Source: Promethearchaeota archaeon
GTDB lineage: Archaea; Asgardarchaeota; Lokiarchaeia; Helarchaeales; RDOG01
Length of the DNA: 64,000 nucleotides
Direction: 5' to 3'
Assembly: GCA_011365055.1 (NCBI GenBank)
Contig: RDOG01000012.1
Location: 1 to 64,000, forward strand
The position numbers and the translations under genes were made by a program. The notes below the pieces were generated by a model. That model searched no databases, was not told the DNA's origin, and saw only the letters and a program-made list of their open reading frames with translations. Positions 26,926-35,520 of this stretch are shown here, in pieces. Each line of letters starts with the position of its first letter. Within the stretch, counting starts at the first letter, position 1.

Positions 26926-27591
26926 ATGAAACACAAAATTTTGACATCCAAAAAAGATATTTTTATTGATATGATTTTGAAATGGTATCAAAAAAACATG
27001 CGAGATTTTCCATGGCGAAAGACCCGTCATCCTTATGAAATATTAGTTGCAGAAGTAATGTTACAAAAAACTCAAGCCGCTAGTGTTCTAAAAACTTATC
27101 AATCTTTTCTAAAAAATTATCCTAACTTGAAATCGCTTTATAATGCTTCTCAAGAAGAGTTGGAAAATCATTTATTAGATCTGGGATTATTCAGAAGACG
27201 TGCGCGTGATTTAAAACGTATTTCTGAAATTTTACATGAAATAAATCAAATTCCAAAGTCAAAAAAAGAACTTATTGCACTTCCAGGTATAGGTGATTAC
27301 ATGGCAAATGCTATTAAATGCTTTGCTTTTGGTGAAAAAATACCAATTGTTGATGCCAATGTGGGAAGGATCATTTCTCGGTTCTTTAATTTTGAAGTGA
27401 AATCTGCACCTAGTAGAGATAAAAGACTTTTCGACTTTATTTCAGAAATAATACCTGAAAATGCTAGGGATTTTAATTATGCACTTTTAGATTTTGGTGC
27501 TTTAATTTGTAAGGCTCAAAATCCTCTTTGTAATGCATGTCCACTTTGTTTTAAATGCTCTAATCCTAGAAATAAGGAAAAAGAAACATAA
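26926..27591 (+). CDS. Mig-type T:G mismatch DNA glycosylase (HhH-GPD family)
   Basis: A 221-residue helix-hairpin-helix glycosylase with a [4Fe-4S] loop of pattern C-x6-C-x2-C-x5-C at the end. EVMLQKT and VDANVGRI carry the family catalytic Glu and Asp. The hairpin reads LPGIGDYMANAI: the position that is Lys in EndoIII and Ser in MutY is Tyr here, as in the T:G glycosylase Mig of Methanothermobacter. Length equals Mig and lacks the MutT-like C-terminal domain of MutY. The cytosine-5 methyltransferase gene downstream fits a role in repairing deaminated 5-methylcytosine. MutY-type A:G activity remains possible. Confidence 0.8.
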   Translation: MKHKILTSKKDIFIDMILKWYQKNMRDFPWRKTRHPYEILVAEVMLQKTQAASVLKTYQSFLKNYPNLKSLYNASQEELENHLLDLGLFRRRARDLKRISEILHEINQIPKSKKELIALPGIGDYMANAIKCFAFGEKIPIVDANVGRIISRFFNFEVKSAPSRDKRLFDFISEIIPENARDFNYALLDFGALICKAQNPLCNACPLCFKCSNPRNKEKET

Positions 27592-27753
27592 AACTTCATA
27601 CATGACTTTTGCAACCTCAATTGGTGCTAATCTTGATGTTCGTACCTTCTCAATTGCATATTTTCCCATCCTTATCACTTCTTTTTTAAACAAAGAGTTT
27701 TTGTGCTTAAGACACGAAAGCGTCTTTAAAATATTGACTATTGTAAAAACCAT
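27502..27753 (-). CDS. Possible small protein antisense to the glycosylase 3' end
   Basis: An 83-residue minus-strand frame that fills most of the 203-nt gap before the methyltransferase and overlaps the glycosylase end. The central segment MGKYAIEKVRTSRLAPIEV looks protein-like, but the C-terminal part is antisense shadow. It may be a real gene with a different end or a remnant. Confidence 0.25.
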   Translation of the reverse strand: MVFTIVNILKTLSCLKHKNSLFKKEVIRMGKYAIEKVRTSRLAPIEVAKVMYEVLCFFFLISRIRAFKTKWTCITKRILSLTN

Positions 27754-27794
27754 GAAATTTAAATGAACTTATTATTATATTAAATTGAAAATCA

Positions 27795-28955
27795 ATGACT
27801 AGAAATCTAGATACAATTAGAGTGATGGATTTATTTGCTGGTTGTGGTGGATTATCAAAAGGTTTTCACGATGCGGGTTTTAAAATAATTGTAGCTAACG
27901 AAATATGGATGCCAGCTATCGAAAGTTATAAGGTAAATTTTCCCCAGGTTAAATTAATTGAAGGTGATATTAGAAATCCACAAGTACAACAGAAATTAGT
28001 TAAAGAAAGCAAGGATAATCAAATAGATGTTATTATCGGAGGTCCACCTTGCCAAGGTTATTCTAGCAGTGGTTATAGGAACCTTTTAGATGATAGAGGG
28101 AATTTATTTAAAGAGTATGCTAAATTGATTAAAGATATTCGTCCGAAAATATTTCTTATGGAAAATGTGAAAGGTATTTTATCAATGAAAGGTTTGAATC
28201 CTGATTTATCATCATCTGAGTTAAAGAAAGCAAAACAATTATCTTTGAATTTATATAGATTCAAAGTCTTGAAGCGTTATATGGCTCAAAGAGAGTTAAA
28301 TGAAGATGAAAAAAAAGAATTGAATGCATTATCAGATAATTTTTTAACTTTTAAACACGATCTAAAGAAATATAGCGTTCCTTTAATTGATCTAATACAA
28401 CATGAATTTCGAAAAGTGGGTTATCAGACTAAAATTAAAATGTTAAATTCCGTTAATTTTGGTATTCCGCAAAAAAGAAATCGAGTTTTTATTATAGGTA
28501 TGAAAGAATTTAATGGAATTGATCCATTCCCAGAACCTAAATCTGAAGGAATAATATCTGTTAAAAAAGTTTTAGTAGATTTAGAATTTTCACCAAATAA
28601 ATCCTTACCAAATCACGTTTATACTAATCATAAACCTCCGTTCGTAAAAAAGATCAAACAAACTAAATCTGGTGAATCAGTCTATAAAAAATATAAAGAA
28701 GGTTTTTATCGATTAATTGAGGATGAACCTTCACCAACGGTGAAAGAGAATCATGGTAGCGTGTTTGTTCATTATAAAGAAGATAGAGTGTTAACTCCAA
28801 GAGAACTTGCTCGTTTACAATCATTTTCCGACAATTTCATTTTTAAAGGAACGAAAGGATCTGTTTTAAAACAAATTGGAAATGCGGTTCCACCCAAATT
28901 AGGTCAAGCTTTCGCTGAAAAATTTAAATCCATAATAAAAAATTTAAAATCTTAA
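27795..28955 (+). CDS. DNA (cytosine-5) methyltransferase
   Basis: All key motifs are present in order: I (DLFAGCGGLSKGF), IV with catalytic Cys (GGPPCQGYSS), VI (MENVKG), VIII (QKRNRVFIIG), IX (RELARLQSFSDNF) and X (QIGNAVPPKLGQA). The target-recognition region between VIII and IX is short. The 386-residue enzyme methylates cytosine C5 in DNA. No restriction endonuclease is adjacent, so it looks like an orphan methyltransferase paired instead with the glycosylase upstream. Confidence 0.95.
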   Translation: MTRNLDTIRVMDLFAGCGGLSKGFHDAGFKIIVANEIWMPAIESYKVNFPQVKLIEGDIRNPQVQQKLVKESKDNQIDVIIGGPPCQGYSSSGYRNLLDDRGNLFKEYAKLIKDIRPKIFLMENVKGILSMKGLNPDLSSSELKKAKQLSLNLYRFKVLKRYMAQRELNEDEKKELNALSDNFLTFKHDLKKYSVPLIDLIQHEFRKVGYQTKIKMLNSVNFGIPQKRNRVFIIGMKEFNGIDPFPEPKSEGIISVKKVLVDLEFSPNKSLPNHVYTNHKPPFVKKIKQTKSGESVYKKYKEGFYRLIEDEPSPTVKENHGSVFVHYKEDRVLTPRELARLQSFSDNFIFKGTKGSVLKQIGNAVPPKLGQAFAEKFKSIIKNLKS

Positions 28956-29005
28956 ATCTTGAAAATGTCAATTGATATTTCATAAATTCTATAGACGTTT
29001 TGCCA

Positions 29006-29956
29006 ATGATGTTATTCTTTTTAATTCTCTTATTTATCGGATTTTTTGCCTTAATTTACTTCATGGTTGATGTGTTTATAGATAATTTAAAAGAAATTTG
29101 TTATAAATTTGATATTTCTCCATTAATTATTGGCTTATTAATACTGGGTATAGATCTTGAAGAATTAGTTGCCAGTTTATTTTCTTCAATAAATGGATTG
29201 CCTTATATAGCCATCGGAAATGTAATAGGAAATTCAATTATTTCCTTAACAATAGGCTTTGGTTTGCCTGCTTTGTTATTTAAGCTAGATTTTGAGAAAG
29301 TCTCCCTTTTTTATCCATCATTACTTTTAGCTATGGGAGGCTCTATAATAATCGGTATTCTCATTCCATTTGGTTTATTTTATGCTGGATTGTTTAATAT
29401 ATCGATGTTTATTTATTATGTAATAAGAAATTTATGGAAATACAAATCAACTAAGGATGTGGAAATTCATATTGTTGAAGAAGAAGAAGAAGAAGGTGAA
29501 GAAGGACAAGATACTAAAAAAAATATCATCTTAATAATAATATCGTTTATTTTAATTTTTATTGGCGGAGAAGGGTTAATTATAACTGCAGATTTAATAA
29601 TTAAAGCAACTTTAATTGCAGAAACATTTTTTGGACTAGTAATAATTAGCATGTTGACAAATGTAGAAGAATTTTTAATGATATATAAATCTATAAAGAA
29701 AAAAGAACCACAAATTGGTATAGGAGGGATGATTGGAAAAATATTTTGGAATCTTGGAATTACTTTCGGAGTATCTTCATTAATAATTTTCAATATTTCA
29801 GGATCTTTAATAATTATTTATAATTGGATTTTATTGATTTCTATACTCGGAATTTATCTAATAATTATTAAAAAGGGAAGTATGTTCCGAATTATAGGCA
29901 CGATATTAACTTCAATTTTTGTAATCTTTTTAATTTTAAATTTTATATTCATTTAA
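29006..29956 (+). CDS. CaCA-family cation exchanger (Na+/Ca2+ exchanger-like)
   Basis: About ten transmembrane segments in two halves, joined by an acidic loop (EEEEEEGEEGQD, about residue 155). The alpha repeats are visible: GIDLEELVASL with GNVIGNSI in the first half, and TNVEEFLMIY with GGMIGKIFWN in the second. The second repeat lacks the usual GNxxGSN-type pattern, so ion preference may differ. I choose ATG 29006; TTG 29000 is also possible. Confidence 0.8.
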   Translation: MMLFFLILLFIGFFALIYFMVDVFIDNLKEICYKFDISPLIIGLLILGIDLEELVASLFSSINGLPYIAIGNVIGNSIISLTIGFGLPALLFKLDFEKVSLFYPSLLLAMGGSIIIGILIPFGLFYAGLFNISMFIYYVIRNLWKYKSTKDVEIHIVEEEEEEGEEGQDTKKNIILIIISFILIFIGGEGLIITADLIIKATLIAETFFGLVIISMLTNVEEFLMIYKSIKKKEPQIGIGGMIGKIFWNLGITFGVSSLIIFNISGSLIIIYNWILLISILGIYLIIIKKGSMFRIIGTILTSIFVIFLILNFIFI

Positions 29957-29966
29957 AAAAATTTGA

Positions 29967-30446
29967 TTAAGCTCCATCCTGTGGTGTAATATGAATTTCA
30001 TTTAAAATCATTAATGATGAAATATCAGTAATATCTTCTATTTGCGATATTTGAGACATTAATCGTGAGTAATCAGGTAAGTCTTTGGCAAATATTTGAG
30101 CTGTTATTTGAGAGGGTGACCCTGTAGTTATAAATGTCTTAAATACACCATTTATTTTCTCTAATTCTTTATAAATTTCAGAAATGTTCTTTGAAGAACT
30201 TAATTTAATGTTCAAAAGGGCGCTTATATTATATCCAAAACATATTCTTGGATCTACTGTTATGCTAAACGATTTTATTGCACCCAAGTTTTTCAATTTT
30301 TCAACTCGATTTTTAATTGTAGCAGATGTAACTCCGTTTTTGTTTGCTATATCTAAGTATGAAATTCTTGAATCATGCATTAAATTATGTAAAATTTCAT
30401 TATCTAAGTCATCCAATCCACTGTTATTACTGGTCCAATCCATCAT
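29967..30446 (-). CDS. Lrp/AsnC-family transcriptional regulator
   Basis: A 159-residue protein with an N-terminal winged HTH (LDDLDNEILHNLMHDSRIS ... SATIKNRVEKL) and a C-terminal RAM-type alpha/beta ligand domain. Lrp proteins sense amino acids or related molecules and form octamers. The target genes are unknown; it is convergent with the exchanger gene. Confidence 0.88.
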   Translation of the reverse strand: MMDWTSNNSGLDDLDNEILHNLMHDSRISYLDIANKNGVTSATIKNRVEKLKNLGAIKSFSITVDPRICFGYNISALLNIKLSSSKNISEIYKELEKINGVFKTFITTGSPSQITAQIFAKDLPDYSRLMSQISQIEDITDISSLMILNEIHITPQDGA

Positions 30447-30630
30447 TTTTCATCACGTATCCATCAACTTTTATGTATTATCATAACATTATTCAATTAT
30501 ATATAAAGAGGAGTTTGGAATCATTTCGCATTGAACTTTTTGGATAGTCCATCGAAAAAATTTGATATAAAAATAAGGTTTAACATCATTAAAAAAATTA
30601 AAATTTATAAAAAAAAGGGAAGAAATTTAG

Positions 30631-30774
30631 CTACTTATTCCAAAGTTCTGCTTTTAACAGATCTCGTATGGCAAAACGTATTGCTTCACTTTTATTAGGA
30701 TATCGTTTTTCTGAAACTAATTTTTGCAAACTATCTAAATATTGTTCAGGTAAATGGAGAGTAATTAATCGCAT
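30631..30774 (-). CDS. Ribbon-helix-helix (CopG/NikR-type) small DNA-binding protein
   Basis: A 47-residue gene. The N-terminal strand MRLITLHLPEQYL, followed by helix LDSLQKLVS and the KRYPNKSEAIRFAIRDLL turn and helix, is the RHH fold in full. GGTGA lies 6 nt before the ATG. Such proteins bind DNA as dimers; no toxin gene is adjacent, so it is probably a transcriptional regulator. Confidence 0.78.
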   Translation of the reverse strand: MRLITLHLPEQYLDSLQKLVSEKRYPNKSEAIRFAIRDLLKAELWNK

Positions 30775-31001
30775 ATTTTCACCAGATATATATAATTATC
30801 TTAATTATAAATAAGATAAGAAAATTAAAGAGTGTTCGTGATATATGTATATTATAATTCGATGTTATCGGGATGTCGTTTAGATATATAAGTTATAAGA
30901 AAATAAGTAAAAAAAGAAATGATATTTTAATCTGAAATAATCTTTAATAATATAGAATTAATTAATTTAATCTATAAATGACTTAAGGCGATACAATTTC
31001 T

Positions 31002-32399
31002 ATGAAAATCCGGGTTAAACTAAACAAGTTGGACTATAAAGAAGAACTTGTAAGTAAAGAGAAAATGGAAGAAGCCCACAAGAAGAAAGAAGATGAAATA
31101 ATTAAAAAAGTTAAAGATATAAAAGATTTAACAGAATTAAGAAAATTATATGATGAGCTTGGAGACAATTTTGAATGGGAAGAATCAACTTCTCGTTGGT
31201 TAAAAGGATCTAGACCATATGAATTTGTTTGCATAAATATGAAATGTCCTGGATTAGAACCGAATAAAGAAAGATACATTTTATGGGGCGTTATGGCTTT
31301 TTCAAAAGCACCTGTTGAACAATTAGATCACTTAGGGGATTTAGAACGAGTTCTTTTTGAAAGGAATATTAAAACAAACGAGTTTAATGCAATGTCTACT
31401 GTTGTTCACGGATTTTTAAACCAATTCTGGGAAGTTTTGGGAAAATTTGATTCCATTGAAAAAATGCTTCAAGACAAAAGATATGCTGTTTTTTTTGAAC
31501 CCGGAGATCATTCAATAAGCATCGATAAAGATGATTTGAAAATTAAGCTAATGGATCGAGGCCTTCGCATTCCCGATCTACCAAACATCGCAAGAAAAAG
31601 TATTGCACAGCGGGTTAATAATGAATATTATTATATTCCAATTCCAACTGTAACGCATGAGCAACTAGAAGAAGATTTGAATCTTCCTTTTTACGATTAT
31701 GCCGCATCTGTGATAGAATTAGATAAATTTATTGCTAGGGAAATGAAAAAATTCTCATTTTTTAATAAGATAAAAAATTACATCATTCGATTTTTCAAGC
31801 CTAAAGCCAAGTTTATCGATATAAATTATATGGATTTATTAACGATAATATATAACGTCATTTGGATTTTCCCAATGGAAAAACAAGAAGATTATATCAA
31901 AAATATTTTAGCATTTATGAAATCAAATGAGCATAAATATGGATTTAAAAACCAAAAATTAAACGAATTATTAAAAAAAGTATTAGAATCAAACTCTAAA
32001 TTAATGGAAGGCGCTCATTTTTTAACTTGGCAAAGTTTTTCTCAGAAAACTCGATACAAGAAAAAGTTAAAATCAAAAAGAATTGAATCAATGTCAGAAA
32101 ATTCTTTAGAAGCCGTAGCAATTGCAATTGAAACTATATTAAAGAAAAATCTTGAAGATATAGGTTATCCAGAACGTGCAAAAGGATTAAAAAAAGGTAT
32201 GAGATTAATACTCGGATTTTTAGGTGGGCATGTTTTTAGAATCGGTTGGTTATTACGAAAAAGAATTCAAAACTTGATGAATCAAGTGATTTCAAAAGTT
32301 AGAATGTTACCAATTCCTTATATAAAGCGTAAAGTGGATAAAGTTCCTAAACTGCCTGAGATTATTGAAAAAGAAGAAGATAAAATAGAAGCTGAATGA
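31002..32399 (+). CDS. Uncharacterised protein, first gene of a four-gene unit
   Basis: A 465-residue protein I do not recognise. The N-terminus is a charged coiled coil (about 15-50). The middle holds an INMKCPGL segment and alternating hydrophobic strands; the C-terminal third is helical and basic and may touch a membrane or nucleic acid. It is followed 4 nt later by the SWIM-domain gene, then a single-TM protein and an Lhr-C-terminal-like protein in the same direction. Confidence 0.6.
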   Translation: MKIRVKLNKLDYKEELVSKEKMEEAHKKKEDEIIKKVKDIKDLTELRKLYDELGDNFEWEESTSRWLKGSRPYEFVCINMKCPGLEPNKERYILWGVMAFSKAPVEQLDHLGDLERVLFERNIKTNEFNAMSTVVHGFLNQFWEVLGKFDSIEKMLQDKRYAVFFEPGDHSISIDKDDLKIKLMDRGLRIPDLPNIARKSIAQRVNNEYYYIPIPTVTHEQLEEDLNLPFYDYAASVIELDKFIAREMKKFSFFNKIKNYIIRFFKPKAKFIDINYMDLLTIIYNVIWIFPMEKQEDYIKNILAFMKSNEHKYGFKNQKLNELLKKVLESNSKLMEGAHFLTWQSFSQKTRYKKKLKSKRIESMSENSLEAVAIAIETILKKNLEDIGYPERAKGLKKGMRLILGFLGGHVFRIGWLLRKRIQNLMNQVISKVRMLPIPYIKRKVDKVPKLPEIIEKEEDKIEAE

Positions 32400-32403
32400 A
32401 AAA

Positions 32404-32796
32404 ATGGCAGTTGAATCACCTCTCACGTTTAAAGATTTATTAAAATTGGATATCACTGATGAAATAATTTTAGATAAAATTCAAGTTGATTTTGAAAAAA
32501 GGTATGAAAAAGCGTTACAAGCTATTAATGAAGAAAGAGTACATAAATATATATTTGAGCCTAGCAACCGAATTGTTTGGATTGTAACCGGAACTGAAAG
32601 AGATTATTGGATAATTCCCGATATTTATTGTAATTGTAACGATTTTTATATAAATGTAATTTCAAAAAATAAATATGACGCCTGTTATCATTTATTAGCT
32701 AAAGTATTATCTGAAAAACTCGGGAATAAATATAAAGTGTGGAAATTGAAAGATGATCGCTATATTAATTTAATGAATGAATGGAAAAGTTTGTAA
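32404..32796 (+). CDS. SWIM zinc-finger protein
   Basis: A 130-residue protein. The SWIM motif C-x-C ... C-x-H is visible as IYCNCNDF and, after a loop, ACYHLLAK. SWIM domains bind DNA or proteins; eukaryotic Sws1 and its archaeal relatives work with Rad51/RadA-type proteins. A recombination role is possible but not shown here, as no RadA gene is nearby. Confidence 0.75.
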   Translation: MAVESPLTFKDLLKLDITDEIILDKIQVDFEKRYEKALQAINEERVHKYIFEPSNRIVWIVTGTERDYWIIPDIYCNCNDFYINVISKNKYDACYHLLAKVLSEKLGNKYKVWKLKDDRYINLMNEWKSL

Positions 32797-32875
32797 TTTT
32801 ATCATTCAATTTACATACCAAAAAGACTAAATGTAAGATTTTAAAATAAAAATTAATAAAAATCGGTGTAGAATC

Positions 32876-33022
32876 TTGAATGACCCACTTTTTAGAATTT
32901 TACAAATAACTACAGTAGAATATCAAAATTTATATTACTTTTCTGTTGTTTTAGCTGTTATTATCGCTGTTTTTATTGTTGTATACGTAGTGATTGGCGA
33001 GGAGAAAGAAGAAGAAGAATAA
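32876..33022 (+). CDS. Small single-pass membrane protein (48 residues)
   Basis: A TTG-initiated frame with a strong hydrophobic segment (residues 22-40) and an acidic end EEKEEEE. It lies between the SWIM gene and the Lhr-like gene, 9 nt before the latter, so the co-directional context supports expression. The start codon is uncertain. Confidence 0.5.
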   Translation: MNDPLFRILQITTVEYQNLYYFSVVLAVIIAVFIVVYVVIGEEKEEEE

Positions 33023-33031
33023 TGAAACGAA

Positions 33032-34036
33032 ATGAAAAATTCTGAAATTATATCCGAAGAAGAATACAATAAAAGAATTAAAAAAATATCAACTAGATTA
33101 TCAAAACCTCTTTTTGAACAAAATAAAAAATTTATTTTCTTGGATCAGGATCATCCTGTAGAAAATGATGAATCAGAAGTAGTCTATATAATTCCAAAAA
33201 AAGCAACAGAAAAAGATTTAGATGAATCAGTACTTCAGAAAAAAATAGATAAAGAATTACGTTTAGAAGAATTAGAAACGATAAAGAGTATCGAAGAACG
33301 GGAAAAAAAGTTAAAAAAAATCAAAAAAACTCGAAAAAAATCAAATTTTCTAGTAATTGTTGAAAATCAGGCATTATTAAGCAATATCGAAAAGTTTTTA
33401 CAAAATAAACAATTAAGCGAAAAAGAACAATTACGAATAATTAAAGATATATCATTTGTTCAAAATAAATTAAGACAAGTAGAAAGCTCTGCAGCTAAAA
33501 TAGAAAAGGGAATTAATTCGGGAAGTATTCAAATAATTGAGTTTAACGAATATAAGGAATTAAAAAGTAAATTAGCAAATATTTCACCTCTTGCCTGGCT
33601 TGGTCCAAAAAAAGAACCAATTAAAAAAGAAGACTTGATCGATCTTAAAAAAATACTTTTAAAAAAGCAATTTCGACTAACTTGTTTATATTGTATGGAT
33701 TATTCTGCAATTTTTACCATTGCTAGTGTAGATGAGAAACCTAAATGTTTGAAATGTCAATCCCGTTATTTGGGCGTTACCAATATAGATGATGAGAAAA
33801 TGAAAGAAACCCTTAATTTAATAAAACAAAAAAAATCACTTTCAAAAGATAAAAAAAATATCTGGAAAAGAATTCAAAAATCTGCAACTGAAATGCTAGA
33901 TTATGGAAAAATAGCATTAATAGCAATGGCTGCAAATGGCATCGGAACTATTAATACTCAAAGAATTTTACAGAAAACCTATGATCGTAAAGGTGAAGAT
34001 GAAATTTTCAAAATAATTTTAGAAATGAGAAGATAA
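33032..34036 (+). CDS. Zinc-ribbon protein resembling the C-terminal part of Lhr helicase
   Basis: A 334-residue protein with a lysine-rich N-terminal half. The C-terminal ~150 residues have a zinc ribbon (CLYC and CLKC) followed by a segment ending GKIALIAMAANGIGTINTQRIL and EIFKIILEMRR. That order matches the end of archaeal Lhr-type helicases, where a cysteine site precedes a YGR.A...A.RGVG segment. No helicase motors are present in the gene or next to it. It may be a stand-alone Lhr accessory. Confidence 0.6.
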   Translation: MKNSEIISEEEYNKRIKKISTRLSKPLFEQNKKFIFLDQDHPVENDESEVVYIIPKKATEKDLDESVLQKKIDKELRLEELETIKSIEEREKKLKKIKKTRKKSNFLVIVENQALLSNIEKFLQNKQLSEKEQLRIIKDISFVQNKLRQVESSAAKIEKGINSGSIQIIEFNEYKELKSKLANISPLAWLGPKKEPIKKEDLIDLKKILLKKQFRLTCLYCMDYSAIFTIASVDEKPKCLKCQSRYLGVTNIDDEKMKETLNLIKQKKSLSKDKKNIWKRIQKSATEMLDYGKIALIAMAANGIGTINTQRILQKTYDRKGEDEIFKIILEMRR

Positions 34037-34041
34037 TTTTT

Positions 34042-34788
34042 TTACAACATTGAAGCTGCAATCCTTGCAGAAGCTTCAAGAGATCTTTGAGCTCCTTTTG
34101 TTACTGCATCCATATGACCTGCAAAAAGCATTTCTATATTTCCTAATTGAGCTAGTCTATGTAATGATTTAATAAGTTGATTGGCATTTCCACCTGGAAA
34201 ATCGACCCTTCCAAACGATCCTCCTGGAAATGCAGTATCTCCACTGAATAAAATGCGTTTTTCAGATTCATATAAGCAAATTCCTCCCGTAGTATGACCT
34301 GGCGTTATCAAGATTTTGAAATTATATTTTCCATATCTGAAAGTATCTCCATCTTTGAATTTTTTATCAATAGTTAAGGGAACTATTTTCAAACCGATTT
34401 GATTCATGAATGAACCAACCATCTGGTCTATTCCAAAGCCTAAAGGAGGAATTATAATGTTTTTATCACCTTTTTCAACTGGAATAGCTTCAATCTCAGA
34501 CATATATATTTTAATGTTAGGGAATTCTTCTTTAAACTTATATAATCCTAAAATATGATCTACATGAAGATGTGTTTGGCAAATTCCATCCATATTATTC
34601 ATGCTAAATCCTTTATTTGTCAATTCCCGAACTATTCCCTTGAAAGAAAGTCCATTTCCTCCATCAATTAATAGAAAATGTTCTTGATTTTTTATCAAAT
34701 AAACGTTAGAATCAAGCATTCCAGATTCTGGAAAATAGAAAATTTCATCTGTTAATTTTATAAGATGTTTATTTGTGGGTCCGAGCAA
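34042..34788 (-). CDS. Metallo-beta-lactamase-fold hydrolase
   Basis: A 248-residue MBL protein with the THLHVDHILG metal motif, the GHTTGG His, SGDTAFPGG and LFAGHMDAV His. These are the glyoxalase-II-like zinc ligands. The substrate is unknown; hydrolysis of a thioester or lactone is typical of relatives. It starts 4 nt after the end of eL31, so it is probably co-transcribed with it. Confidence 0.9.
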   Translation of the reverse strand: MLGPTNKHLIKLTDEIFYFPESGMLDSNVYLIKNQEHFLLIDGGNGLSFKGIVRELTNKGFSMNNMDGICQTHLHVDHILGLYKFKEEFPNIKIYMSEIEAIPVEKGDKNIIIPPLGFGIDQMVGSFMNQIGLKIVPLTIDKKFKDGDTFRYGKYNFKILITPGHTTGGICLYESEKRILFSGDTAFPGGSFGRVDFPGGNANQLIKSLHRLAQLGNIEMLFAGHMDAVTKGAQRSLEASARIAASML

Positions 34789-34792
34789 CCAA

Positions 34793-35329
34793 TCATTCCC
34801 TTAGATATGCCGTAATAATGCCCTCTTCGTTTTTCGTAACCTTAATTTTTACTTTAGTAGGTGGATTCTTTATTCCTCTATACCAAAGATATTCATTTAA
34901 AGCAGGATCTATTTTAAGGAAATCCTCCGATTCGGGTTTCATATGTCTAGTAAGAAATTTTTTCATCAAAGATACTGCTTTATTTGTCCTTTTATACTTT
35001 GGATAATTTCTCGTTTTTAAGGGAACGGTGTATAATCTTTCCTCTAAAATTTCTTCTTCGGGTTCTTTCTCTGTTTTTTTAGAAATAAGTTCTTCAATTG
35101 AAGGTTCTTCTTTTTTAGCTTCTTCAATTTTAATTAAATCTTCTTCTAATAAACCCTCTTCTTCTTTAACTTTAGGAGTTTCTGTATCAACTTCATCTTC
35201 GCCAATATCTTCTTCTTTTATTTTATCTTCTACTTTTTTAGACTTTTTAACTTCTGGATCTTTTTCATCTTTTGTAGCTTTTTTTGTTTTTTTTGCTTTT
35301 TTCGTTTTTATGGGCTTTGAAGTACTCAA
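34793..35329 (-). CDS. rpl31e: Ribosomal protein eL31 with a long charged N-terminal extension
   Basis: Residues about 96-178 are eL31: RLYTVPLKTRNYPKYKR, KKFLTRHMKPE, KIDPALNEYLWYRGIKNPP and ITAYL. The preceding ~95 residues are rich in Lys and Glu (KKAKKTKKATK at the start, then acidic repeats) and are not part of ordinary eL31, which is about 80-120 residues. The upstream genes eL39, PDCD5 and eS19 form the usual archaeal cluster but are separated from eL31 by a gene on the opposite strand. Confidence 0.9.
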   Translation of the reverse strand: MSTSKPIKTKKAKKTKKATKDEKDPEVKKSKKVEDKIKEEDIGEDEVDTETPKVKEEEGLLEEDLIKIEEAKKEEPSIEELISKKTEKEPEEEILEERLYTVPLKTRNYPKYKRTNKAVSLMKKFLTRHMKPESEDFLKIDPALNEYLWYRGIKNPPTKVKIKVTKNEEGIITAYLRE

Positions 35330-35520
35330 TCTGTGAACCTCTTTAGAATATTAAAATTTCATTATTTCCAATAAGAAGAACTTATTAAATTTTGTCATAG
35401 ATTTAACATGATATTATTCAATTTTATAACGATTAGGTATATCAAATTGTGATTTTTTATTTTTTAGTAAGGTTTTTAATTGACGTATTCAACAATTATA
35501 GGTAAGGAGTTGAATGTTTT

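Noticed and set aside
26926..28955. A restriction-modification system.
   Set aside because: A methyltransferase is present but no endonuclease is encoded on either side; the upstream gene is a mismatch glycosylase.
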